Under the pieces are notes generated by a model. That model saw only the letters and a list, made by a program, of their open reading frames with translations, did no database searches and was not told the origin of the DNA. Position numbers and translations under genes: made by a program. DNA of 64,000 nt from Toxonevra muliebris (Eukaryota; Arthropoda; Insecta; Diptera; Pallopteridae): positions 5,422,204 through 5,486,203 of the forward strand of contig OY829328.1 in the NCBI GenBank assembly GCA_963691655.1, read 5' to 3'. Shown here piece by piece: positions 39,121-50,287 of the stretch. Position 1 is the first letter of the stretch, and every line of letters starts with the position of its first letter.

Positions 39121-39251
39121 CTGAAATAAAATTGTAGATACACTAATAAATGTATAGATTAATGTGTATCAGAGTTCCCAGGTCAACCGAATGAAATTAT
39201 GGTATGTTGTCATGAGGGAAAAATTATAGTACCCAGAAAAAACTTTTAGTA

Positions 39252-40523
39252 TTGGGAGTATGAATGTATAAACTCGTAATTGTGACTAACTTCATATCTA
39301 TCATACGTGCCATTTTTTTGACATTGACAGCTATTCTATCTCGAAGAGCGCCAAAAATACTAAAAGAATTGATCTGTCAAATAATTTTCATAATTTTACA
39401 AAAGTGTTTTACTATAGCTGAAAATGTCGAATTTCGTGCCAACAAAACAACATTTGCGGAAAGTTTTAATTTGCTTCTTCCATTTAAAGAAAAACGCAAC
39501 TGAAGCACATCGTTTACTAACTGAAGCTTATCCTGACTGTGCTATAGACGTTAGAATGTGTCAGGTGTGGTATGCCCGTTTCAAAAGTGGTGATTTTGAT
39601 GTTGAAGACAGGCGGCCCGAAAAAGTTCGAAGATGAAGAATTGAAGGCATTACTCGAAGAAGATTCATGTCAAACACAACAAGAACTTGCAGAATCTTTA
39701 GGAGTTGATCAATCAACCATTTCTAAACGATTAAAAGCATTGGGAATGATTCAAAAGCAAGGAAATTGGGTGCCGTACGAATTGAAGCCGAGAGACGTCG
39801 AACGACGATTTTTCACATGTGAACTTCTGATTGAACGACAGAAAAGAAAGTGTTTTCTGCATCGTATTGTGACTGGCGATGAAAAGTGGATACGTTACGA
39901 TAACCCAAAGCGTAAAAAATCAAGGACCGCCCGGACATGCATCAACATCAACGGCAAAGCCGAACATCCATGGATCCAAGCTCATGCTGTGTATTTGGTG
40001 GGATATGAAAGGTGTCGTGTATTATGAGCTGTTGAAACTGAATGAAACGATCACTGGCGACCGCTACCGACTACAATTGATGCGTTTGAGCCGAACATTA
40101 AAGGATAAGAGGCCAGAATATGAGAATAGACACGACGAAGTTATTCTTCAGCACGACAATGCTCGGCCGCATGTTGCAAGGCAAGTAAAAACATACTTGG
40201 AAACGCTGAAATGGGAGTGCTACCCCACCCGCCGTATTCTCCAGACATTTCTCCTTCTTATTACCACTTGTTCCGATCGATGACTCATGGCCTGGCTGAA
40301 CAGCACTTCCGTTCTTTCGAAGAACTCAAAAAATGGGTCGATTCGTAGATAGCCTCAAAAGATGAGGAGTTTTTTCGACGCGGAATCCGTATGCTACCAG
40401 AAAGATGGGAAAAGATTGTGGCTAACGATGGATAATACTTTAAAGAATAAATTTATAATCACTTTTTCACAATAAATGTCCAAATTACGAAAAAAATACG
40501 AGTTTATACATTCATACTCCCAA
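39252..40523 (+). mobile_element. mariner element (1,272 bp), mauritiana-like, with perfect 27-bp terminal inverted repeats
   Basis: The ends 39252-39278 and 40497-40523 are perfect inverted repeats beginning TTGGGAGTATGAATGTATAA, flanked by TA on both sides (39250-39251, 40524-40525). The coding part resembles the Mos1 type but is heavily mutated. It lies about 0.8 kb from the other mariner in the same intron and has different ends and a different transposase, so it is an independent insertion. Confidence 0.95.
39424..40435 (+). pseudogene. Mos1-like mariner transposase, inactivated
   Basis: Starts MSNFVPTKQHLRKVLICFFH, close to the Mos1/mauritiana N-terminus, with the FKSGDFDVED linker. 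The frame is broken at least three times: near 39610-39630, near 39915-39925, and a one-base loss near 40217. Two in-frame stops follow in the last segment (TAG at 40346, where relatives have Trp, and TAA at 40433). The first aspartate (VTGDEKW, codon 39878) and second (QHDNARPH, codon 40155) are kept. The third catalytic position, 34 residues later in SPSxYHLF, is TAT (Tyr) at 40259 instead of an Asp codon. The protein cannot be made or be active as it stands. Confidence 0.93.
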
Positions 40524-42102
40524 TACATTTTACAATTTTGATAAAAATTTTACATTATTACGAAATGTATTATGAAATATTAGTTACATTGTTTTTTAAT
40601 TAGATAACTTTTAAGAAATTAAAAAAAGAACTTATTAGAAAATGCAAAAAGCAAGTGAAACGCTAAAATTTATTAAACTTTGGCAAATAAATTTTACTCT
40701 TACTCTTTCCATTTGATTTTCTGTTGTACAATAAAAACAGCTGCAGTTACTTAAGGTTGTATTCACAAACGCCTTAGTTATTTACATCGTGAATTTAATT
40801 ATATTTTCTGGAAAATCTTATAGTTTTCGGTTCAATGACATCCACAGTTCTCTAATACACACAGCATTGTTCCCAAGCGTCACATAATTCATCCCTCTCG
40901 TACTATGTACTAGCTCCATTTATGTGACGCAAAATTACTATCAGCCATGTTCTGAATTTCACTTTCGAGTGCAATTGAAATCGAAACAATGCAATTCATA
41001 TTGCTGCAATTCGCTGAAAGGTTTATTTTTGTCAAGCTTTTTTGCGATGTCCCGGAATAAACTTAAAACGTATATATTTCGTATAATTTTTTCTTAGAGC
41101 AGATTTGGATATCTATGCTGTGTATGGTACATGTTTTAATTTTCAATCAATTAATTGGAATAAATAATTGAGAAACGTTTACAGTCAGCTTAAAGTACTA
41201 ACTATTGTAAGGATCCATCAATAGTAGCTACTTGATACCTATAAACAAAGTTTAAATATGTACCTACATAATTGTATGTCTAATTAATTTCTTGTCTTAT
41301 TAAGTTTGCCCTCTTCCATGTTTAACCCTTTTGCGTCCTCCACTTTCAATCCCCCTTTTTCATTGCCACTTCACACTATTTCATTTTATAGAAGTTTACA
41401 TACAATAAAATACCCTTGAGGTTTAGGTAAACTTTTAAACTCTCAACACGTTTACAATTATTGTTATAAATAAACGTATACACGCACACATTTACACGAA
41501 CACCCAGCGAAAACATTCTAAATCATCCTCAATACAAAACTTTCAAATACTATTGTAGGACATCAAATAAGCATGGAAAATAACTTTTGGAAGATCTCCA
41601 TTCCTCTATATTAAGATTAAGTAGCGCCTATCCACTGATAACTACATACTTGCGAACTAAAGACATTAAAATTAATGCATTTAGATTGAATACAAAGGCT
41701 GTGAATCTTAGAAAAAATACTAAAAAAATAGTAAAAAATTTAATTACATTAAGACTGTCATAAATTAGTCTTTGTAGGGTCAAAATCGCAGTATGAGTAT
41801 AACTTAAATAGCTAAATGAAATTTTAATGGTATTCTGAAGGATACCTACTTTAAAGTGAGAGGCTGGGTATAAGATCACAAGAAAGGATTATAGCTCTAG
41901 ACTAAAATTGAAGGAAGCCAAGATCAACTTAAAATTTGGCATTCTGTCGGCGAAGATAAAAGGATTCATATGTAAAATACAAAGGCGCAGGAAGCTGCTG
42001 GGTTGATATCCAGAGAATCAATGATATATGTTTTAGAGAAATTTGTTGCTGGGCGTAAATAATTATGTAAATATTCTTAGGTACATAAATGTATTTACTC
42101 AC

Positions 42103-42267
42103 CTTTAATGTGACGCCACCCAAATCATATTCCCGATTATAAAGATCTTCGACTGTGGCACGGTATTTGTCCGTATATGTTTTAAATAGGAAGCGTTTAA
42201 CAATGGAACTTTTGCCAACACCAGCACCGCCCAGGATAACCAGTCTTATGCGTTCCAAATCAGCCAT
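42103..42267 (-). CDS. Ras-family small GTPase (Dexras/Rhes or Di-Ras type), coding exon 1
   Basis: First coding exon, 55 codons, residues 1-55, of a monomeric GTP-binding switch protein of the Ras branch, expected to act in signalling near membranes. The P-loop GxxxxGKS is at residues 13-20 (GGAGVGKS). The switch I threonine is Thr38 in the YRATVED context. The start is supported by the fly-like context gcaacATGG and by an in-frame TGA 24 nt upstream (42289-42291). The exon ends AAG followed by the donor GTGAGT, phase 0, and joins exon 2 about 19 kb away. The whole protein has the DTSG, PFPAMRRLSI-like switch II signature shared by RASD (Dexras/Rhes) and Di-Ras proteins. Which of the two is closer cannot be settled by eye, so no symbol is given. 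Upstream DNA shows no obvious TATA box at a fixed distance, and the transcription start is not located. Confidence 0.93.
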
Positions 42268-42291
42268 GTTGCTGCTGTTTTTGTTATTTCA
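42265..42291 (-). promoter_or_regulatory. Translation start context of the GTPase gene
   Basis: Reading the minus strand, an in-frame TGA is followed by seven codons of AAC/AGC-rich leader and then gcaacATGG. This is close to the dipteran initiation consensus (CAAM before ATG). It closes off any N-terminal extension in this exon and fixes the start used here. Confidence 0.8.
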
Positions 42292-42465
42292 CGTACTTAG
42301 CGGTGTCGGTCTTGATGATGTCACACACTTAGGTAAGGTATTGTAAAGTGTTGTAGGGGCACGCAAAATTTTCAGAGAAGCTCGATTAAGTTTTCAGTAC
42401 GTGTTTGAGTGTGCGGCGTGAGTCCTTAAAAATCAAAGAAGCCTATTGTAGTGTACACAGAGGAT

Positions 42466-42557
42466 GTTGTTTTTGTTGTTGTTCACACTACCCTATTACT
42501 ACTACCGTTTTTGTTGTTATTGTTGTTGTTGCTGCTGCCGTTGTTGTTTTTTGTTTT
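42466..42557 (+). repeat. GTT/GCT trinucleotide-rich tract just upstream of the GTPase start
   Basis: Repeated GTT and GCTGCTGCCGTTGTTG units about 200-290 bp upstream of the start codon, giving CAA/CAG-rich sequence on the gene's own strand. It may be part of the 5' untranslated region or promoter; no factor site is claimed. Confidence 0.75.
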
Positions 42558-43956
42558 GGTTTTGATTGTATTTATAATTTGATTTACACAAAATTTATGC
42601 ATGCTTGGAGCTCCTCGCATAAGCCACGTAATCAATAATATATGTAAGTACGCGTATTAAATGAAACAAGTAAGCTGAAGAGGGTTAACATTGAAAATTC
42701 AAGTAACCATAAACAATTTCATTACACATAAACGCATCTAAACACACACACAAACCAACATGTGAACGCACACATGTACGAGTAAGAGAGCTTCACGTTT
42801 ACTTCGTTAACTGATTGTAGGTAGCAGTTATTATTGCTATTTTTTTATACTTGTAATTTTTCTTTTTATTATTGTTGGTTGTTGTTTTTATTTCTTTCAG
42901 TGATTTACGCATTTAATAATTGCCATCGTATTGATATTATTGTAAATGTATATGTGTACACGTACATAAGCACATATTTATATGTATGTGTTTATTTTAT
43001 TTCAACGATATTTACTATGTGCTGGCTGCTGTTGCTCCCTTTCTTTTTTTGTGCTCATTTAATTATAATTTCTATTTTCATTTCCGTTTTAATAATATTT
43101 TACTGTCGTGTTGTTGCATTGCATTGGTGTGTTTATATGTACTTCCTTCTTTCTTTTTTTTATACTGATATATACTATTAGTTAGTTATTATTTTTCTCT
43201 TTGTAATTAGTATTTTTATTGAGTTCGGTTTCTTGTTATTTCAATAATTAAATATTTTCAAAGAAAATCTAAAAATATTTTTATTTCGTCTTGTTTTTCT
43301 CTGCTTTTACTGTCGTCAGCTGCAAAGAGAATAAAAAAAAGGAATTTTTTTGAGATTTTCTTTAAGTTCATCAGAATTTGATTAATATAAGTTGTGGCTA
43401 GAGATGCCACTCTCGGCATCGCGGGATTCTGCAAAATCGCGGGATTTTCGAGAGTCGTATGTATCTACGCAAGCTTCTTGGAATTCAGATTTTTATTTTT
43501 TTTTTTTATAAAATCTTCGTTTTTGAGTCAAAGAATAATTTTTTTCATCAAAATTTTTTCTAATTTGTTCGTGATACAACGCTCAAAATTCGAACAAGTG
43601 TGGGATACCATATTCTATGATACATTATTTTTTCTGTTCTACAAAATTTTAACTCAAATGTCCAAAAATTTTAAATTTGGACATAAACCTGGGATTTGAA
43701 AATTTAAGGGCGCTTTTAGATAGCAACAATGTAAACTGAACAATATAAAAAAAATCTGGTTTCCAAAAAGCACTGCATAAGGAAATTTTCCAATTTGAGG
43801 GAGTAATTCTTTTTCTCGCTCGCACTCGTCACTCGCACTTCTCCTTCAAAAATATTTTAAGTAGTTAGTTCTACAGTAGAACATTAAATATTTCATATAT
43901 CTTTGATGGTTAAACGATTGAGAAAAGGCTTTAAGGCTTAATACGAACGAAATTCC

Positions 43957-44115
43957 TAGTAGTGGCGTAAGGGTTAGTGTGTCTAGGTTCGATGCTCGCC
44001 ACGGACAAAAATCAAAAACAGAAAATACAAATTTTCCCACACGGCACCGTCTCTTCGCTGTCATTTTGCCATTCGGGTTCGGCATCAGCTATTTCTATAA
44101 AACTGTAGGCCCCTT
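43957..44115 (+). repeat. SINE-like repeat with tRNA-type promoter boxes
   Basis: Contains an A-box-like AGTGGCGTAAGGGTTAGTG and a B-box-like GGTTCGATGCTCG at tRNA-like spacing. A tail with CGGGTTCGGCATCAGC and GTAGGCCCCTTCCACTT follows. A related A/B-box unit lies at 9689. No tRNA cloverleaf can be completed, so it is a tRNA-derived repeat and not a tRNA gene. Confidence 0.65.
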
Positions 44116-44529
44116 CCACTTATGTACAAATATAATTCACACAACATGAATGGATGCGAAAAGCTTGGTATGTGCCCTCCGTAGGTTATTGTGCCATGAA
44201 AGAAAAATAATATTAGTAAACGCTTTTCACTAGTACTACAAAAAGTCTGACAAAAGTTCGCTATATTAAGTTTAATTGAATAGCTATTGTAGACTTAAAG
44301 AAACATACTATTTAGTTTATCGGATTTGCTTCTCAATCCAATAGTGATTATAATTAAAACTAGTCGATAGGAAAACTATTACGTACACAAAACTGGTGTT
44401 TTCAACACAAATGGTTTTCATTTCAATGGTTTCAAACGTTGGCGGGCTGAGAGGGGCCTTACAAATAAAAACAACTCCCTTCGACCAACTCGTGGTAGTG
44501 CAAATACTATCAATCTCAGTACTATTATT

Positions 44530-44875
44530 ATTAACTATTAAGGTAAAGTGTGGAGACCAAAGTGGTATCCCTGCGAACTAAAAGATCTTTTATGCCAGCG
44601 TCCAATTTAGAACAAATGACGCTCAACTGACCTAACGAAGGCCAGCACATCTTTTCTAGAAGGAAATGGTTTCCCGAAAATTTTGCTTCAGAGCTAAGAC
44701 AGAGCTGGACATTCACACAGAATGTGAATTGTCGTCTCGTTATCTTCCATACATAGGTGGCGCTCTGTTTCCTGGACAGACCTATCTTATTTAAATTATG
44801 CCCCGATATGTAGCCCACTAGCAGCCTAAGGTACGATTTGGTTTAAGAGGTGGATTGACCAGACGGACGACAAGC
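44530..44875 (-). pseudogene. Non-LTR retrotransposon fragment: reverse-transcriptase ORF C-terminal region
   Basis: The minus strand reads RLLVGYISGHNLNKIGLSR and then, after a one-base frame break near 44745, CMEDNETTIHILCECPAL. This is the RNase H-distal, cysteine/histidine motif common at the end of ORF2 in Jockey/R1/LOA-type non-LTR elements (compare the general pattern GH..LGL....C..C...ETT.HILCECPAL). It continues with FLLEKMCWPSLGQLSVICSKLDAGIKDLL. The rest of the element is missing, so this is a truncated relic. The clade cannot be fixed from so short a piece. Confidence 0.8.
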
Positions 44876-45001
44876 GCTGTCGCTGACTGAGACCTGGAAT
44901 TAGATTCTTCTTATCCCTTTCCTCAAAGATGGACTTCGGAGAGGCCCAGATTTTTCAGTAAAAAACAGTTGAATTCAAAAGAAATTCTTATAAGCCCTGG
45001 T

Positions 45002-45721
45002 CAGCGTGGCCGTTATGAGACTAAAGTTGCAATTTGCAACCTTTTTGACTGCTTGGAGACTTTGACACGACTTTTCGAAAATACCCAAAATTTGAGACTT
45101 TTTTTAAAATCCTTGCAACTTTTGAGACTTTTTTTGCAAAAAAATGTGATATTCAAATGAAACTATACGAAAAATCCATTGCCTTTAACTTAAAAGTTCG
45201 CAACACTAATTACATACACACTTTTTAGTTGTAACACTGTCGTTCTATAAGATTTTTTACAAACTTATTGCTATTTTCAAATTTGCCACGCTGACTTAGG
45301 AAAAATTATTTGGCCAATTAAAAGTTCACAAATGAAAATGAAAATTTGTTGGCCAATTAAAAGCATACAAATTTTTTTAAATCTGCTAGCAGACTCGAGA
45401 AAATGTGATTTTTTAGAGTTTTTTCAAAATGGAACGGTAATCGGTAGAGCTGAAATATTTTGGGAATCATCATAAAATAAACCGAGGAAAAATGTTGGAG
45501 GTGTACAACAACTTTTTTTTCGTGAAGCACCTTAATGTATTAATTACTTGGGATAATTGATTTTTTTTTTACTTTCAATACATCAATACATTTTTTTTAT
45601 ATGCAAACTGCTGCGAAATGAAATAAATGCTCCTTTTGTTAAAATAAAAATTGGATGAGACTTTTTTACTCTTAGTGACACTTTTTTTGCAACTTTTTGA
45701 AATTCATCAACGGCCACGCTG
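45002..45721. mobile_element. Non-autonomous hAT element (720 bp) with exact 8-bp target duplication
   Basis: The ends are inverted repeats with 13 perfect bases, CAGCGTGGCCGTT. The host duplication GCCCTGGT is exact on both sides (44994-45001 and 45722-45729). Eight-bp duplication and a CAG start are hallmarks of the hAT superfamily. The interior has no transposase but shows repeated GAGACTTTTTT and TTGCAACTTTT motifs near both ends, as expected of subterminal transposase-binding repeats. Confidence 0.92.
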
Positions 45722-45730
45722 GCCCTGGTA

Positions 45731-45846
45731 TACCCAATGACCTAAACTAGTACGCTTCAGAATGTTTTGATTTTGATTGAATATGGTATATTCTCATTAA
45801 ATCTGAAAAGTAATTTATATGGAGCATTGGGCATATCTGGGTTAAT
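45731..45846 (-). repeat. Short dispersed repeat, copy 1
   Basis: On the minus strand begins TAACCCAGATATGCCCAATG, then AATGAGAATATA, ATTCAATCAAAAT and TGAAG(C/T)GTACTA. Its end abuts the 8-bp duplication of the hAT element at 45002-45721. A forward copy is at 57173. Confidence 0.7.
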
Positions 45847-46950
45847 ATAAAAACTGGCACTCCCATTGCGATACAGGTAATGACCACGAAGTTTTAACAG
45901 TGGTTTTTGATAGAATTTGAGACGCTGGTTAAGAATAAGATTTGATGTACGTTCACTTCTCTATCTAGTCTAATCTGCCTAGATTACCTCATCCAGCCCG
46001 GTCTTCCTCAGGAATTTGAGTACAGTTCCCGGACCTTGGATGCTAGTTCAGTGCTGGGCACTTCATACATGCAGAAATTTCATTCTTTTCAGTACTTCAC
46101 AATGAGCTAAAGGATTTAAGGTAAGAAGCTGTAAAAGATAAGAATGATACTCTGCGATATTAAGTCATGAAATTATCAATAAGATTTTTGTTCATATTGC
46201 CCCAATTTTCTCAGAAACCCAATTAATTGGGCAAATCCTGATGCAGGATTTGAAATAATGGTATCAAAATATAATGAATAGAATCCTTTGGGCATAAACA
46301 ATTGTACTTTCGAGCGATCAATGAAATCAGTTCAAGATTTCAGTGAGTCTCTTATGAAGTGAAAACGGCTAAAAATGCTATATACTTCAGGCAGGTTCTT
46401 TGCCTGAAGTTTGTCGATAGAAAACCGGTAATAGTTTTAGGATAAATGTTTATAATAATTACCATTATCTCCCACCTCAGTTTTAAAGGGCTGTTTTTCC
46501 TATTTTCTAAGTATACTGTTTCGCGGAAAGAGCTGGAGTGCCTTTGAAGCCTTATCTTTTACTGGTTGCAGAAGCTTTAGATCAATGAGGCCTTCTAACT
46601 GTCTAAGTTTATATGAAATCCCACTGAGTTCAGAGTAATTTGCAGTTCCTAGCAGAAATCCATTGCAAATGCGATATATAGTAATGAGACTTCTTCGATT
46701 ACTTATAAAAAAAAAAAAACTACTAATGTTTCCCTAAAAGATTGCAGGCAATCAATGTTCTTTCCAACGTTCATGTCGGTTAGTATAACAACGTAACAAC
46801 GAATGTGACCTGATTAAACTGCGATGGCCGGTTAAATGTAAATCAATCTTAAAATTGATTTGAACTCTTGACAATTCAATTTTACGATAGTATTTCGGAA
46901 TTTTCTTACCACCTTAATTTGTGCATTAATATAAATACACACATAATATA

Positions 46951-47779
46951 GGGGAGTGTCGTCAGGGTTGGATCATGTTTTGACTTTTGCTCATAACTTC
47001 CGTTAATGCCGAATTAACGTTGCACATCGTTGGAAAGATCTCACAAATTGCAATGTTTTTGCTGAACATAAAAATATAATTGGATTAATATTTCAGGATT
47101 TATGGACATTTACAAAAAACAAAAATTGTAGTCAGGATTGGAGTACTGTAGAAAATCTATAAGACATGAAGGAATATGAATAACATGAAAATCAAAGAAA
47201 AAGGAAAATTTACACTTAAAAACAGGGAAAAGAGACCTGAAGTCAAAATAAAAATTACTCTGTGTGAATTTTAAGGAAAATTGGATTTTTATACACGCAC
47301 GCCACGATGCGATGAAAAGACACGAAAAACACTCACGAGTGAAGAAATGTATTTCCAGAGTTAAAACGCTTCATTACAACAACATTGTAATGTAAATCGG
47401 TGTTCCGACTTTGATTACAAGCACTGCTGCGACCCTGACAGCACACGTCATTTAGCGCCGCATCATTTGCAGCATATTCGCGTGATGCAAACTCCATGAA
47501 ATGCTACATATTTCCACTTCTTAAACCTTATCGGACAATTTAAGTTAACTTACTTTGACGTTTATATGTTATTTTTTTAATTTATCCATTTTTTCTGGCA
47601 CTGTTAAAAAGTTTTTTACTCTTCTTTTAAAACGCGCTCACGTAACACTTATATACATTTCACGCTCTCAACTCTCAAATGATATGAAAAGTTTGCTTTC
47701 GTCATGACAAAAATAAGATATAATGGAGAGAAGTCACTGTCCTGACCCTGACAGTGCCCCGACCATGACGACACTCCCC
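46951..47779. mobile_element. TA-flanked MITE, copy A of a two-member family (829 bp)
   Basis: The inverted ends share 14 perfect bases, GGGGAGTGTCGTCA, then similar GGTTGG/GGTCGG sequence. TA lies at 46949-46950 and 47780-47781. Near the left end it reads CTTTTGCTCATAAC and, further in, GAAAGATCT and GCAATGTTTTTG, which recur in the copy at 51733. The right half repeats phrases such as CCTGACAG. No transposase is seen. The autonomous family is unknown; TA duplication suggests Tc1/mariner-type movement. Confidence 0.83.
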
Positions 47780-50287
47780 TACATATACACATTTATGTAC
47801 TAAAGTGTATATATAGCGCTTATAGTTATTAGTGTTCTTGCGTTTGTTTATTTTTATATGCACACAAATCTGTCTAAATATTTTCCTTGAATCAATTTAA
47901 TATGGATGTGGTTATGTATGATTTATTCCGGAAAATTGTGTGGGCCAAAATATTTAATCTTACTTCCTTAGATAGTAATTAGTTTGATTTGATTATTAAT
48001 AATAATATTTTCCCTAACTCGGTTATAATATTATCACAGAAATAACCTTTTAACTTTTCTAATGAAATTCTAATTGAAACTTGTTATGGAAAAAGGTTTT
48101 TGTTTTCAATAAACTTGAATTTTTGCTTTAATAAAACTTACATTAATCTAATTGATTTAGTTTTGTGTAGCGTTAATAATAAATTTCTTGCTAATTAGAA
48201 ATTAGAAAATCGTGCAACTGATTTGAAAGAACCACCCTAATCTTTCCTGGCGGGCGGCCCTAACAAGTTATATAATTATGTATATAATTATATTCCTTTG
48301 AACAATATTTATATGAAGTGCGAGCATAAAAATTAAATTTTAGATTGCTACATGTTGTTCTATAACAACGTTCTACCTTTCTGGTTTTCAAAAACTACCA
48401 TCACAACATATGTATATTATATAATAAATATTGAACAACAGAATTACATTGAATTGACTTGACATCAAAAAAGAAATAAAATAAATTGCAGAAATTCGAA
48501 AAATATGTTCATATGTAGAGATGAAGTAATGCATCGTAATATGTTTTCATGATGGCATCATCAATACATGATTTCAAATAGAAAAACAATAAAAAAAAAA
48601 CAAAATATTACATTTTCCAGTGCATTAGATGCACTCACACACTAACACACACACACACCACGCGCAGAAAACCACACATACAAATAACTAAGTATCAATT
48701 GAAATGCACTCAAAACGATGATACATAACTATTACACTCATATGTTTTCCCAGTAAACACAATAAACTATTTTTAAATGAAAACACGATTTTAAGCAGTA
48801 GTAGTAATTTTAGTTCATACTTTTTTCACTGCGTCTCAGAAATTGATATCCATCCACATAAGTGAAAGGAAAAGTTAATTTCGCAAAATGTTTTCCTTTA
48901 TTTATTTGTAACAAATACATTTGGTTAAAAGCACTAAAATCTTTTGAAGCATGCAATACACACGAATTTCCCATTGAAAGTCAACTGCACACCCTGCCTT
49001 CCTTCCTAAACGTCGTCTACGAGTTAAGTGTAATGCAAAAATAACCAAATCTAACTTTTGTCTGATATGAAATGAAAATTTTAAATGTATTTTAACGAGT
49101 TTTAGTGTTTCATTCATTTTTGTTTAGTTTTGATATTAATATTTCACATGTATTGTACTTGTTTTTTGCTTACGTTCACTTGGGTAGATTTTTTTAAAAT
49201 GAAGTTGAAAAACCAGTGGCGTAACAATGAAACAAGGTGCTCGGGGCCAAAAGTTTCAAGAGGGTCCTCAACTGAACCTTATATGTACATACTGAATTAA
49301 TCAAACAGAAATAAAGAAACTATTAAAAAATATAATGAACATAAATTTTATTCACGCTTCTAGCGGTTCAAAACAAATCTAAATGAATAATATTTTTTTA
49401 TAATTTCATTTTTTGAATTGTTTTTTGCGAACTTTTGTTTAGACAAAGGGGTTGATGGTATTATCGAAATCATTCCTTAAATTGTTTGCAATTTAAAACT
49501 CGATAGAGAGAATACTCAAATTACTCAAAATATTGTTTTCTGCCCTGTTGGCGAATCTCTATATGTGACGCGCTCGCGAATTTATAATGTAAGAAGTGTA
49601 AATTTGTAGGTAAGGTAAACAAGAAAAATTTGTGATTTTCAACGAGTAAATTTTTTAAACATTATGGTTTTAATTCTGTTATCTACAATATATAATTATC
49701 AGATTAACAGATGCTTTATAGGTAACAAAAATATTTAATTCATTTTTTTTACTTAGATACCTCGGAATTTTTTGGGTCCCCTATGCTTATTAATAATTTG
49801 ACTAAGCCTAGAATTGCCTAAGTTAGACAAAATACCCAAAAAAAACTTTGGCAATTTTTCTAAACGAATTATTTTGCATTTTTTTTTTTCGTATTGACTT
49901 GTATATCACACATTGTATATCACATATTACATATAATGTTGTGGAAAATACGAATATAGTTCATTCAGCAAAGAGCTTAGGCAAAAAAAACAAAGTAATT
50001 AGGCAATTTACCGTGGACCTATGGCCTATAAAAATTTGACAAATTCCTTTAAATAAATTATTTTCCCAATTCTTAGGCGATTCACCAACCTTTTTCTGCC
50101 ATTTGCCTAGCTCAGTTTTTTTTTTGGGAAATTATAAAAAAAATAAATGCTTTAGTTTTAGGCAATTTGTATTCGATTTTACTACAATTGTACATAAGTT
50201 TTTTTGTGGGTGACTATTTTATTTTGTAATGTTTTGGCAATCGTTGCGCAATTCATAAAATTCACACTCTAATCGTATTTGTAAATA

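Larger units (their letters stand above)
23132..42102 (-). other. Intron 1 of the GTPase gene (18,971 bp)
   Basis: Begins GTGAGT and ends TTGTTGTTGCAG on the minus strand. It contains the two mariner elements, an older MITE holding the first of them, a foldback element at 25.1-25.8 kb, an inverted-repeat element at 30.0 kb, a pogo-like MITE at 31.2 kb, a palindromic element at 34.4 kb and several dispersed repeats. Stretches such as 23140-25080, 25800-28100, 28400-30000, 31560-34400 and 35020-37090 show only AT-rich sequence, microsatellites and chance frames; I recognise no gene in them. Confidence 0.85.

Noticed and set aside
43400..43460. GATGCCACTCTCGGCATC-type sequence resembling a hAT end
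   Set aside because: Contains a local repeat of ATCGCGGGATT, but no matching inverse end or 8-bp duplication was found downstream.
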